Part shown: positions 1-13,910 of the stretch, in pieces
Layout: each line of letters starts with the position of its first letter
How positions within the stretch are numbered: position 1 is the first letter of the stretch
DNA from: Camarhynchus parvulus
Lineage: Eukaryota; Chordata; Aves; Passeriformes; Thraupidae
Assembly: GCF_901933205.1 (NCBI RefSeq)
Contig: NC_044573.1
Span: forward strand, 56,241,993 to 56,305,992
DNA: 64,000 nucleotides
Direction: 5' to 3'
Translations under genes and position numbers: made by a program
Notes under the pieces: model-generated
What the model was told of the DNA's origin: nothing
What the model saw: the letters and a program-made list of their open reading frames with translations, nothing else
The model's database searches: none

Positions 1-3000
1 AGATTGCTTCCAGCTGCCTCTTTGCCAGGCTGGTGCAATACTTCAAATGCCCCTGGTGTGCAACAAGAAATACAGCTACTGTAAATATTTTCCCAGTACC
101 TAGACAGCCACAGAAAGAGAGAAAGTTGGGAGGCTTTTGGTAGTTTAAAGAGTGTCTAGTACCATGGATTATAGCAAGTACCTAAGTCTCCTAAGCAGTA
201 AAATATAAAGACATTCATTAGGAGAACAAAGTAATTATATGGAGTAAATGTATAAGAGGAATTGATTCAGCCTTTCTTCTTAAACTCTAGGGTTGTGGTG
301 CCTTTGTCTAAAGATAGAAGTCTTTAAATGCCAACACACAAAGTTTTAATATGCTTTTTCCCTAAGGCTAAACTAAAGAAAAATTGGCTGCACTTTCCTG
401 GAGTTAACAGGTCACATTTATCATGCTGCCACTTATGTTCAAGAACCAGCAATTTAACTGTTCCTAACTGGCTCAGTTCAGCCCTCCTGAAACTGGAGAT
501 GGGCTGAGGTTTTTAAGCAATCTTATCTGCTGGAAGTGACTAATATTGGAATAACACAGGACTACAATCTTGGCATTGGCATTCAGGAAAGCTGGTGAGA
601 TCCTATCCCCAAATTCTCCTTAAATGCTTCTGCTAAGTTCAGTAGTGTTTGTGTTATTACTATGATTTTTATATATAGATCCCAGATAAGTTACCCACGA
701 AGGAAAAGATAATGACAAATTCTCCACTAGTCTTCTGAGTTGTTTTTTCCCCTCCTGGGATCAAAATTTCTTTAGAGAAAGGATGATTATTCTCTCCCCG
801 CAGCTATAAATTCCTCAGCCAGCTCCTCTGTTACCATGCAGTCTGCTGGGCATATTCCAGAATTATTTCTGAAGTTTTCTCAAACTTCCATATAAGTCCA
901 AAAATTCCACAGTCCCACTCCATGCCAGCATGACAGTCGACCCTTACTTCTTGGTATAAATTCTTGAGACACTCAGTTCCGCTGATGAGGAGCAGCCAGT
1001 TAAATTAAGGACACAAAATCCACACAGTGCTTTGGGAAAGTGCTGCCACAATAATCACATCCATCTCTCCAGAAGCTGCAGTTCTTTGTTGCAAACCAAC
1101 CTGCCCTAGAAACCATGGGGGCACAAAGCATCCAGCCATCACCACATAGTCTAACACTGGTCACTGCCAGAGGAAGAGGTGTTGGGGGGCAGTTATAAAA
1201 AAAAGTGGGGGAAAACCTCCGATGTCTGTGCAAAAATACATGAATGGTACGAGGCAAAATAATGCTCCTCCATTGGAGGCAAATAAATCACTCCCAGGCT
1301 ACAAGTCAAGCATGGCTTGAAGCACTTCATGAAAATAGATGCAGCATTCTCAGCACGGTGGTGTCCACAGTGAGGGCTTCCTAGCAGAGCCTGGTGTCCC
1401 AGGCATGGTGTGGCTCCCATGCCTACCACAGGCTGGATGTGCAAGGCCGGCGTCTGCTCATGGCCTGTGCATCCCTGTTGCCTGCTAAAAGAGCAAGTTA
1501 GCCAACAATAACAGTGTCTGTTTTGTTGCCATCTCAGTAGACGCTCTAATAGAGCTAATAGGAAAAAGAAACCTCACCAGAGAAGGGAAAGGTCAGAAGG
1601 CTAATAAAATAAATGCAGCTATTGTGCGATCCCTTGGCAATTCATAAGGGAGTGTAATTTTCTCTTTTTTTCTTCTTCAGCAGCATGAGAATCTTCTAAT
1701 GAATCCAAATGAAATTTCAGCTTTCATGCAAAGTTTATTACAGACAGACACACCATTGCAGAAGTAGGAATATTAGAGATTGTTAGATTCCCCCCTCATT
1801 TCATCTCTCTAGGTTTTTCTGAGTTTTTCTTCCAGTCAGCTCTGTCTATCAAAAAGAAGCAGTGCCATACATGACAAAATGTTGGCCAAAAAGGTAATTT
1901 TACCCCAAGAGTCCAGTGTTGTTCTTGAGGAATACAGCTGGCCAGCTGCTGCCCTTTTAATAGCACTGCCCATCCAGGTAAACCATGCTTGGTTACCCTT
2001 TAATCTAGTGAGTGTTCCTCTGTTTATAATAAAATACCTGCTGAAGTGTTTGGCTGTTCTAGGGCTTTGAGTCAACAAAACATACTTTGATAAATGGTTT
2101 TCTTCCAAGCACACTCCTCTCCAGCACTCTGCTGACACCACAGCACTGCTGGATTCAGGGAGTGCCATTCCCAAGTGTCTGTCCCTCTCCACTGGGTATG
2201 AGAAGAGCAAGGCAGCTGTTGTAAGGGACCTGAACACAGGCTGTGGTATTAGAAAGGAGCACAGCAAAAGCTCAGGAAGAAAGTAGCCTGAAAGGCTGCA
2301 AAAGAAGCTGCATGGCCTCTCTTAAGGAGGTTTGTCCCCAGGGACCACAAGAGGAGGCCATCTGCTGCAATGACACTCTCTCAGATCTGCAGAGGGATGC
2401 ACTCAGGCCAGCCCTCCTCCCTGCTATGGACTCCTACAGAGCCATCAGCAGAATCAGCAGCATCTGCAACTTCCCTAATGGCCCAAAGACATTGCCTAGT
2501 TTAAAAACCTATGAAACACAGGAGAAGGCTGCATCCTGGCTTCCTGTATGGCAGGCTGATGCAAGAAAACACCCAGGCCCCATGTCCTGGCCTAGAAGGA
2601 GGGCAGTGTTTTGGTGTGATACAATTCCGTTCCCCACTTACTAGAGGAGAAATTCACTGTACTAGAGAGAAAACCCATCTGTCATAGTTTTTTCCTAGGT
2701 AATGTTTGTTACTTTAAAGGGTCCACTTTTTGGGTTTTCACAGCCTGAGATTCTCCACAGAGTAAATGATGCTATGATAAATTAACAGGATATTAAGCAT
2801 CACTCAGAGGTGCTTTTACACTCTGTACACAGCTCTGGTGAAGGCAGGACAAGGAGAGATGTAAGTACCAGGCTCGTGACCATTCATTCAAAGGGATGCT
2901 GAAAATAAAGCAGGTTCAGAGATCTGCTACAAGGAAAACCTCATTTTTGGTTGGAGACTATGGTCATACAATTGGTGACAGAGCATGAAGGAGAACTCAG

Positions 3001-6000
3001 TTAAACAAAGCAAAGCACGGGAACACAAAACTGGTTTGTGAACATCTTAAATTTTTAGTCCACATAAAAACCTATTGCTCACCATGTATATCCTATCCTC
3101 TCAGCAACCCAGGTCTTCTGTCTACATTACTAGTAAAGCTCCTTAGTTCTCCCTGAAAGTTTCCTATCCAAATTCTTTCGTCTACAGAAAAAAATAAATT
3201 ATATTACATCAGTGTGATTGAGAGGGAGATTAGTTATTGTTGCTTCTAAAACAAGATATCTTCATTTCTTTTTGAGGTTCTCTTGTATCACACAGAATTG
3301 CTTGGCCTTGGAAAACCTGGATATTCCATACACTTCAGTGCAGAGGCTCAGACTAGCCACAGACATCCTTCTTTACTGGATTATACACAATAGAAGGAGG
3401 AAGGCAAGGATTTGATCAAAGTTTTCAGCTTCTATAAGGAGAGAGAACTCAACTTCTCATCAAGGAGAAAGAAAGAGTAAATAAATGATGTAGGAAATGA
3501 GAAAGGGAAGACAAATATTAAATTTATAGGCTTTAAAACACAGAGAGACACCGTGATCATCCATTTTGCATAAATTCCTGCATAAGCCAGGCCACAACGC
3601 GATTGATTACCTCCAAATAAATAGGTGGTTAGTTCCTCTACAGCTGTAATTACAGGTGCTTTCAGAAAAAAACCTTACTTGTATGCTAATATAGCAGTAT
3701 TTTACCAGTATCACCCATTCACATTTTGGGAATATATCCCTGTATCCTGTTCCAGATGCTGGATGTGAACTTGTGCAAAAACACCTCAGATATGGTTAAT
3801 ACATTCACTAGGGAATCTCAGAAGAATATGGGATTTCCCAAACCTCTTTGTTAGAGAACATATATTGCTATTCAAACTACTTCTAAGTCAGCATCCCTCC
3901 GAGGAAGAGCTGTCTCAGATTCTTCTGCAAGCTCTCATTATCACAGCAGTATTTATGGCTGTGCCTCAGGGGAGCAAGCAGACAGCTTCACCCATCCCAC
4001 ACACAGCCAGCAGTTCCTGGACCCTGCTACACAGAGGGTTCTTTTAACACTAATTTTATCTCAGGCCAAGGGTTCAGACAATGACTTCTAGACACCACCA
4101 CAGCCCCAGCAATGATTGCTTGGACTGTTATGCCACATTAAATTTCATAATCTTAATCTGCTAAGTGGTACTGAAAGAAGAGTGAGAAGCCGTGAGGTCA
4201 TAGCTGTTCTACTCCAGCCTTAGCAATCAGACATTTACAGACCACTGTCATCCTGCTGGTGCTCCTAAGGACTCTAGCAGTTCCCAACAAAAAAAAAAAA
4301 AATACCAAAACACTTTTCAAGATGCTCAAGCTCTCTCCAAATACATATAAATCTGATGTGTTTTCAGAAATCAGCAGCATTTTTTCTGGTCTCTGCTGCT
4401 TATGTTCCTTCTGAAATGTACTGATGTCCTGTGTGTGAAGGAAATTGCAATTGAAGTTTCCTGTAGGATGTGTTAAGAATGAAAGTTTTACGTGCTGAGG
4501 ATGCAGGACAAGACCAGGAGGCATGACTTCAAGGACTTCAGCAGCTCTAGAGGTGTATTGAGACTGATAGAGAGGTCTCTGAAATGCAGCAGGCTTTTTA
4601 CTCCATTACACTCTTGGCTACAAACACCACATGTGAACAATTTAGCATAAATCAGAGAGAAATATATTTCTTCAGAATTTAGACCTCCACATACTGACAT
4701 ATGAGAGCACAAGAAGCAGATGGGGTTACCATTATCAGTTCTCTTCTCTCTTTTGCCACATGGCAATGAAAGTGACATAAAATGGATTATTTTGTTTCTA
4801 TGGAAATAAATACCATCTCCTGCTGGAAGTGCTCCTCTCTGCCTGTGTAGATTGTGGCTGAACATACAGCTGTCTGATGGATTCATCCAGCTGCCTGCTC
4901 TGCTTGAGTCATGAGGATCTGGGCTGTGCAACTGCTGTCACTCAGGAAAGGTTGATGTTGGAAGTTGGAATGTTGACACATTAGACAATAAACCCCACAA
5001 GCAGCTACAGGCTCTTCTGGGAGCTTTTCCTTTGGTGATAAGGAGCAGCTCCCTCTAAAGAGAGCAGAGGGTCCCTACATACATTAATGCTGCCTATTTT
5101 CATGTTACCTCAATTTGAGAGTGAAAATAATGTGGCAATAGGATGTAGTCTGGTCTAAGTGGGGCCTCTCTGTTATTTGACATATTTTTCTTAAAGATTA
5201 CTGCTAACAAGGCTGGGGCATGCTTGATAATCCTTGACTGCAACCTGAGAATGTGACAGATGATGGCAATGGAGGTGATAGGTTGTTTTGAGTGGATGGT
5301 GGTAATACTACTGACTTCTATGGGCAGCTTTAAATCTCCACCAAAAATATCCTCCAACAGATAACCAACATGCTGGCTTCCTACAAGCACCTTCTCTGTT
5401 TTGTTGTTTTCCAGTTATATTCTTTTTCTGATTCCTTCATTTGGGCTTTTTTCTCAGAAAAGTTTTACAAATTTTTCACCATTTTCAAGAACTTTGCAAA
5501 TTAGCATGAAAGAAAAAAACAGAGCCTTTTTCCTCTCCCTGTCTCTTCCACTGCATTTATTTTTCTGGTCAAGGTGAAGGATAAAACCTGATTGTTCCTC
5601 CAGCAGAAGGTGAGGTTATGTGGCTTCAAAAAAGGAAAAAGTATTATTGCAGTTTTCAGGCTATTATATTTTTTCCCTTAAAAAAATCCAAACTATTGGG
5701 ACTTTCCAATAATTTTCTCCCTTTGATCTACAGTCTGGCAGGTAGTTCTTTCTTCTTTTTCACTTATTTTTCATGTTACTAGTTCCTGCTTTGTGCTACA
5801 TTTAGTTTTGCACTATATTTAATTTTGCTTTTATTAGCATAACCCAAATGTCACTGCCAACTGCCACCAAGACAGTCATTCTGACTTGAGATGAACAAAT
5901 TCATTGTGAATTCCTTTGGAAAAGAAACATCCCACAGCCTGAATATCTGTGGAAGATGGAGTCTAAATTTGATCATGACAAAAATCAGAAATTCAAAGTT

Positions 6001-9000
6001 CTTGTTTAGCTGCTGTTACATGTTCTCTGACTCAGACAACAAATTTATTTCATTCCTCTTCCCCTTTCAAGCCAATAGAAAATAGTTTCATCCAACTGAA
6101 AAATGCTTTGGGCAAGACTGGGAGAAGCAAATAACTTATTTACTGAATATGGGGTATTGACTGATTCAGAATGTCTCGCTAATTCATCCAAAGTCACCAA
6201 ATGCTTGGAGCTGGAAAGAGGATGTGGGGCTCAGTTACTGGAATGAGATCATGCTGAGGGCAGATGGTTCCCCTTGAGCAGTCAGGATTCTGCTCACAGT
6301 ATTTTTTTGACATCCAGATTCTCCTTGTTGTACCTTGGGCACTGGTCTGGAGGGGGTCACCTTTGCCTGACCACCTCAGCTAACCAGCAGTTCAGTCATT
6401 TTGGCTGCAGGAACTCAAAACACACCACCTCTGAAATGCTCCTGCCATGGCAGGCAGGGCACGTCAGTGGGAGATTCATGTTCAGGCCCACATCAGCAGA
6501 GGAAGAATTCCATGCTGCTCTCCTGAATTTTGGAGTGTCCAAAGCGCCTACCCAGACAGCAGAGGCTCCAGCACCCATGTCCTTCTTTGCATGAAGTGCA
6601 CTGTCATCCCACCCTTTTCATGCATCCACAAATAAATCAAAGAGGCAATACACAAGGTCTCATTTCCTTGCATGTGAGTGTGTGGTGTGTAAGGAAAGCA
6701 AAGCACATTTTTCCTGAATTTCTATTCAGAGGCAAACTGGAAGCATTCACTTTTTTGCATTCACAGTGCAGGACTGACATTTCACCTCTACAATATATCT
6801 GGGTAACAGTAAGCACAGTGCCAGCCCAAGCAAGAGCTTTTAAGGCCAAGGCTTTAGTGATGAAGCACTAGGAGAACCATACACAAACACTGCCACTTGG
6901 ATTACTCTGGAAACATGTCCATGTAAACAAAGTCTAATGGTGGACACCTTCTGTCCTTCCAGCACTGTCAGATCACACCCTGCCACGAGGGGCGAGTTCC
7001 TCTGCAGCACTCAGTCGTAGCAGGGAATCAAAGCATGGAAACCACATGAGCAGAGATTACACAGCCTCTCAAGTCTGGCAGCCAGATGTTGGCTTGCAAG
7101 AGTGAGTGCAACCAGATGGTTTTTCTGACATTTTTTTCCCCAAACATTCAGAAGAGGTTAACAGAATGACACATAGAGATAAGTTCATTATCGTATTTGT
7201 ATATTTAGACACATACATGTATTAGCCCCCTTAAAACTGTAATCCCTAAGGATAACAGGCAGGACTAGGATTTTCAGATGTCAGGTCCAGCTCAAACTCT
7301 GCAAGAAGCTTCAAGCCAGTAACAGCCAGACTAGGACTTCTCCATATTGCTGTTCTGATGTCAGGATCAGCCTAAGGGTGCAATCAACAGAATCCCTTTG
7401 CAACCACTTAAAAAACATGCTCCTGGATGCAGTACCTGGGGACAACTCATCAGCTGGACATGGGCAGCTTTGCTTTTTTTCTACCCATGCAAAACTGCTT
7501 TACAATGAGTGAACTGCTTGGGATTTGGAACGAAAAAATACAGCAGGAAGATCACTGCATTGTTGCGACATAGTGGCTGCTGATGCAAAATGCTCTGGCA
7601 AAGGAAAGGAGGCTTTGATGGGATAGTCTTGCATCCCAATATGATCTAGCTGTTGGATATTTCTCTGAGGCAACAAAAACATGCTACTTTCTAATGAAGC
7701 TGACATCAGAACCTGCTGGAGAGAAATTTGGGCAGGTCAGCTCAGAATCAGTAGATGCAGATGTTAATTTTAAGCATCAGTTTCAAGGGTTGAACCCTCA
7801 TCACCGGCCCACACCTCCATCCACTCCACAGTGTTTATGCCAGAATCCACATCTGGAACAAAAACATTTAGTTCCACTTAATATCCTGTGCTTTTCCCTA
7901 TACAAGACACGGGTTTGCCACTCACATACTCCATGTGCACTGCACAGTCTGACACCAGCTGGAGAGAATGCATTTGGGACAGCAAGGAATATCAGTAGAT
8001 GGACAACAATCAACACTTAACTGCTATGACTTACATTCTAATGAAACAAAATCCAGGGACAACTTTAATTCCCAGCTAGATAATAGAGAAAAGCAGCAAT
8101 TCTGGCCCTGAGCTGCTTTTAACTGACCTGGATCTCATGAAGGCAAGTGAAAACTCCCATTGGAGAATCTGACCCTCAGACAGGCTAATTCCAGTTGATT
8201 GTTCCTATTTTATTTAGTTACGCAAACAAGCACCAAGTCCTACACTTAAGGTTTTATAAATCATATCCCTTCATTCCCAAAAAGCCCAGGTGAGAGCTTT
8301 AGTTTTGTGACCCTTATTCCTTCATAAGAAAAATAAATAAGCAGAAACTAATAAATACATTTCCTTGTAAATACCAGTAGAACCTATTGCAATTAAACCC
8401 AGGAAGAGGTGGGCGAGCTCAGATGGAAGAAAAAGAGTCCTTCTGACACAAGTTTCTCTCAGTGACTTGGGAAACAGAGTCAAGCTCTTCTCCTGGCAGG
8501 CTGGCCAGGCTTGCATGCCAGGAGGAAGAAATCAAAGACAGTTTGATGACGCTTCTTTTGAAAGACTGTATTTCCTCTCCTCCCTACAGCCTCTTTAACA
8601 CGTTTCTGCTTAAGGGGTAAGAGTGGCTGGAAATATCCCAGTGAAGCATTTAGTCAGAAGACAGACACATAGAGAGACAGAGAGCTTTCTTAAACAATAC
8701 CTTTATGAGCCTAAAATGTTTTGTTTGAAACAGCTCTATGTGAATGACCTTTGGAGAAGCCTGAGGCTTGACGCCCACAACAGCTGCCCTGACAGACAAG
8801 ACACCAGACTTCCCCGACAGCTGTAGGGCCTGGGGAGCTTCTGGATTCCTGGAAACACTGACAAGTTGTCAATTCTATCCAGTTTTTACCACAGCCAAAT
8901 TTCAAAATTCATGAAAACCGGGACCCCTTGCTTTTAGCTGCCTCAGGTCTGAATTTCTAGAGGCAAAACAAGGGTTGCAACATCACCATTTCCTGTCGAG

Positions 9001-12000
9001 TTCAAATATTGAAACAGTACAAATTAGTCCTTCTCACAATTATGAGATTACCTTCAAAATCATGACACTTAAATGAACAGATGTTCTCTTGCCTTCTAAT
9101 TTGCAGACATCTAATGTGTCAGTGGTATTTTTGTAGTAACTGCATAAAGACTTTTAACTTTCTCTTACAAAAACAAAGCAAAACTGAAATTCCTGTGCAG
9201 TTATCTTCTGAGTGTTTCAAAGGTTATGGATAAAAGTAACTGCATCACCATGCTACTTGCTTCTAGATCTGACCTTTTGGAGCTACAGTCCTAGTGCCAG
9301 TAGCATAAAGGACAAGCCGTTAAGATGCAGCACTGTGGAGAACGCAGCTGCAAGGAACACAACTGCAGAGCACACTCCAAAGGAAGTGGAGCTCAATAAG
9401 GGACCTCAGGAGAGGTAGGGAGAAGCAAGGGAAGTACAGACTTGGTTTCTCCTCAGAAAAAAAGGTGATGAAAACAAGAAAGGACTAAGGAATCGTAGTC
9501 TAACTGTAGACAGACCTGGATCTTCCAAAGTTTTTACCTTTCCAACTGGGACAAAACTCCCTCACAGAAGTTAGATTCTCAAAGCCTCCAACCTGTCTAC
9601 AAATACCACATGCAATAACCAGCAACTTTTGTATGTTTCTGCACAGTTCCACAGAAATTAATAGTTTCAGAAAACTGTCATTTCCTCTTCAAATTTATAT
9701 GCAACAGGAGCCCATAACTATGGAGACTGCCAGTCACTTCACACGGCCCTAATGTCAAGACTTCCCAAGTCCTGTGCTATAGGGAGTTCTCTGAGCTCCA
9801 GGGATTTCCCATTAATCCAGACATGCTTTAAAACACTGCTGTAGGACATGTCAAAGCTGTTTCTGTGGTGTCACAAGGCTGTGTGGGTCCACCACCAGCT
9901 CTGGCATGTCCAGGCAGCAGGTTTATTTCTGTGCTAATTTGTGCAATTTCTGCTAATTGTTCTGTCAATCCCTTTAGGGGAGAAGATCCAGTGAAAAGCT
10001 GCTGCAGCAGCAGCCCTATAAAGCAGCACAGTTGTAACTGCAAAGCTCCATCCTCAGGTTGTGTGCTCCCTGCAGACTTGGCTTAGTTACAGCAATATGA
10101 CAGGCTTCATCCTCTGCAGTTCAATCTGTGCTCTCTGGACTTGAAAGACCATTCAGGATGTCATGTACAGTGTGTCCCTACACAAACACACTTAGAAGCA
10201 TCTTCATTTTAATTAGGAGTACCTCCCTCTAGCCTCTGCCTGCCTGGCTTTAGTTACAGTAAATTCTGTATTTGACTGTTAAGTATTACCATAAACTGCC
10301 TTCACCACAGCAGCATTGTCTCCTCCCCACATGCTGTTCACTGAAGAGGGTCACCTCGATTATTTAGAAAGTGGAAATCCAAAGAGATCCCCTCCAGAGC
10401 AGTGAGAACACCCAGCCAGGTTCCTAACCTGACTTGGAAATTCAACTCAGAAGCCCAAGTCAACAGATTAAGACAGAGAGACACTCCCACCTAGTGGGGA
10501 AGGCATAGCTCTGGGTCTCTGGGACTGGAGCTGCTTCAGTTCTGCAGGCTCACACACTCCTACCACAGAACCCTTTGCTTTTTGAATCAACAAGAGTAAC
10601 AGCTATGATGAAACCTGAGAGCATTAATTATTAAGCAGAAGGAAAAGGCAGATTAAGCCTACCAAGTTACCAGCGCTTTTATCTCTTCAGTATTAGACAT
10701 GACTGCAAACACAACTCTTTCATTTTATAGCAGCGTAATAATTAACTTCTGCAAGGTCAATGCAACAGGCATGTAAAATATTAGCTGAATGGCAGTGGCA
10801 TTTTAAACCAACTGTGCTACCCAGAGAGAACTAAATTCTTGAATGCAAAATACAGACAAGTAAGTCTTCGGTAAATAAGGAGGCTTTAATATCTAGGAAA
10901 GCATACCAGCTCACAAGCTGTGTCACTGTCAGTGTTTTCTGGGGACAGTTTAGGGATTTACTACTTTGGGGGGGTTTTTAATACATGCTGTAGATAAAGG
11001 TAAAATAAAAAAATTGTAAGGTGGCAATTAGAAGCTAGAGGGGAAAAGCCTCTTTGATCTATTTCTATTTCTGCATGCTCAGCAGACACCCACAGACCCA
11101 CCCTGTTTTCCAGCAGGATGAAGGTGCCATCCTGAGGGCTCACTGGGACTGGCCATGGCATTATCCCATGGCTTGCCACGGGGGGTGGCAGAAAGGCTGT
11201 AAGAGCTTGGTTTGGCTGGCCTGAATTACTTTAATCTGTTCTGGTACAGAATGAGATACACACAGCTTGAGATTCATATTGGCCTTCAAATGCCTTTTTA
11301 TAGTCAGCTGAAGTCACAAAGGTGCACTTGCATTTCCTAGCAGGGTACTGCCCTTTTGGACCCAACTGCATGTTTCTGAAAAACATTCAGCCACCAAAAT
11401 CTGTAATGTGCAAACCAAAGTCTCTGTGTGTACCTACAAGTATTTATTACGGGTTCACCCTGATGCACCCTGTTCTTTCAGCCCATGACACAATATACTC
11501 CCCCAGGTTTTGGGTTAGGTACTGCACTTTGTTGCCCTCTTGAAAATTATTTCAAGTTTTTATTTTAACATAATGTGGCCCACACACAAATTAACTGTGT
11601 CTACAAACACAGCAGTGACATGGCTAAGCCCTGGGATCTGTCAGGATGCAATTTTGCTACTCTTCTGTTTGGTCCAGGTCAAAGACTAATCCAGCATTGA
11701 AATTTGCAAACTCATTGCTCCTGTCACGCAGATCAAGTCTGCAAATAATTCCATGCTCATTGATGATACTGTGCACAGTTCAGGTTGGAGACGGCTTAAC
11801 ACACAGAGCTATTTTTAACACTGGGGTTAGGAAGGTCTAGATAGAACAAACTGCTAATTTCATGTTTGACTAATGGGTCTCAGACTCGTTCACACAGGGC
11901 ATTTGAGATCAGCTGTAAGGCTTTCCCTTCCTGTTTCTCAATTCATGTTGGGAGAGACAGACCTGCCCACCTCCACAGCAACCACAGTAACACTAAGTGC

Positions 12001-13400
12001 TAGTTCTCAGCAGCAATTCTGAGCTTACTGCCTAACACAGATTAGTAAGAGGTTTATGCACTTTCACTGCCCAGTCAACAGCTTTGCGAGCACACTTGCT
12101 AAATTACAGGCACATACTCCACCTCATAGTGCTGCAAGTACCACTTTTTCCAGATTTCACAGCAGTACGGAATTAAGACAGTTTAAGCAAGCTGTTATTT
12201 CAAATGAACCATGTAAGAAATCTTTGTCCTTTCTGGTGGACCAGTTGTCCACCAGAATATGCATTAAATGCTTTGCACTGCTTCACTGTCCCTACTATTT
12301 GCCTTCAACAGTTACTAAATTCTCATTTTCCTATTCCACAGACATTGCTTTTTGTATAGAGCTGAGGACTTGGCACACTCAGACCTAGACAGGACACAAG
12401 GTAGCAGGACTGACTACCAGCTGACTGGAAGTAGGAGACAATGGAACTTCTTCTTAACCTGGTGCACAGCAGAAACTGAGCCTTAAAGCATGTGCTGGGT
12501 CTCACACTATTGCCTTTAGAGCTGCAGCAAATGTTGGCTGTGCATGAGGGGCCCTCTGTGGTCTAAAGCCTCACCACCTGAAGCTAACTCAAGCTTCCTC
12601 CACAGCTTAAGCACTCCTTTCCAGAGCACCAGTCTACAGGCACATTTATCTCCTGTTCCTTTGGAGTGTGCAGCAGCAGGATGTCTGGCACACACATTAC
12701 AGCACTCACCAACAAAGCCCTGCCTCAGCAGTCACTCACACTAAGGAGCACTCCACTACTTTGTTTTTCCTCTCTGCTATGTGGTACTTCACAGCATGTA
12801 GTAAGGAACAGAAAAAACTCCAGCTTCCTTCACCTTCAAGCAGACACCATGGTAAGCACAACATACCAACTATTTCAAGACCATGGGCATGCTCTGTTAA
12901 AACAAAAAGGTTACTTCATGCCTGCCTTCAAGCATAAAGTTTAATTTGTTACTACTGCTTCAGCAACACGGCTGTGCAGAGACAATTTGTACTTGATACA
13001 TGCATGCAATCAGCCCCTTCGGTTAAAGGATGGTCTAAGACATACCTGAACAGTTAGTATGAAATGAATGCCACATGCTGTCATTCAGGCCCTATGTGAA
13101 CAATTTGCCTGAGCCAGTACTGTAATCTCTGCCCAAAGTAATGCTTCCAATGCTCGTGCAGCAGTGTGATACAAAGACATCACATAAGAAATGCAGGAAG
13201 GGGTAGGGATGACGGAAGACAGTCAATTCAGGCAGGCACAGCAACACCTATTTCCCCTTTCATTTATCTTTTCAACCTTTATGAAAGCTCTGCAGCCTGT
13301 AATACAACAAATTACAAAAGGCATTTTTCTCTTCCAACTGTTTGAAAATCAAGTAACTAGACCAGATATTACTAAAAATTAGTCTCTTGTAGACAGTTAT
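1..13400. other. non-coding flank downstream of SOD2
   Basis: I recognise no gene in this stretch. The open frames are short (the longest is 143 codons), do not resemble any family I know, and lack a consistent chain of splice sites. Base composition is AT-rich with scattered GC-richer patches (for example 2100-2650 and 6250-6600) that may be decayed repeats I cannot name. An A-run of about 14 sits near 4288. In mammals the region beyond the SOD2 3' end is also gene-poor. A distal 3' UTR of SOD2 or a lncRNA here cannot be excluded. Confidence 0.6.
12231..12257. repeat. perfect 11-bp inverted repeat (hairpin)
   Basis: The arms TTCTGGTGGAC (12231-12241) and GTCCACCAGAA (12247-12257) are exact reverse complements around a 5-base loop. 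The element lies about 1.5 kb past the SOD2 stop codon, beyond the first likely poly(A) signal. Function unknown. Confidence 0.85.
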
Positions 13401-13420
13401 AGAAGATTCTTCTTTTGAAT

Positions 13421-13426
13421 TTTATT
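13421..13426 (-). terminator. SOD2: probable SOD2 poly(A) signal (AATAAA)
   Basis: The plus strand reads TTTATT, which is AATAAA in the SOD2 direction, about 340 bases after the stop codon. This would give a short 3' UTR ending near 13400, in keeping with the roughly 1-kb SOD2 mRNA known in vertebrates. Vertebrate SOD2 often uses several poly(A) sites, so others further left are possible. Confidence 0.55.
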
Positions 13427-13764
13427 TGTTTATAGTAACAGTAGCACATATTTCCACTTAGGTATTTTAGTGCAACAAGGAAATCCATTAGGCTTCAGCA
13501 AGGTGACCTATGTTTCTATATGCAATGGAACAGATTAAAGTGCCTCCCTTTGTTGCACAACAGTTTAAAGCTTCAGAACTCTAAGTAAATACCTTTCACA
13601 GAATTAAACAAGCAGACACTTTGCTTGATTGTGAAATGTTTTTGTTGGATGAGTGAAGTGCTTTCTGCAGTAGAACAATTCATTTGTAAGCCACAGCCAC
13701 TACTACAAGAGCAGTATCAGAGTAGAACTGGTGACATTTTAGTAGTCTGTGCAAGAATTCCACT

Positions 13765-13910
13765 CTACTTTTTGCAAGTTGCGTATCTTGAAGATACATT
13801 CTCCCAGTTGATCACATTCCAGATGGCTTTCAAATAATCAGGTCGAACATTTTTATACTGAAGATAATAAGCATGTTCCCATACATCAATGCCTAGCAAA
13901 GGAATGAGAC
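13765..13910 (-). CDS. SOD2: SOD2 coding exon 5 (terminal)
   Basis: It encodes [19 protein letters not shown] to the C-terminus [11 protein letters not shown], then TAG (13767-13765). It contains Mn ligands D185 and H189. The acceptor is TTTTTCACAG|GTCTC. The C-terminal tail differs slightly from human (SSRYATCKK against TERYMACKK). Confidence 0.96.

Noticed and set aside
2243..2644. 133-codon plus-strand ORF in the left flank
   Set aside because: No family resemblance, no splice context and no promoter-like sequence; the length is within chance for this composition.
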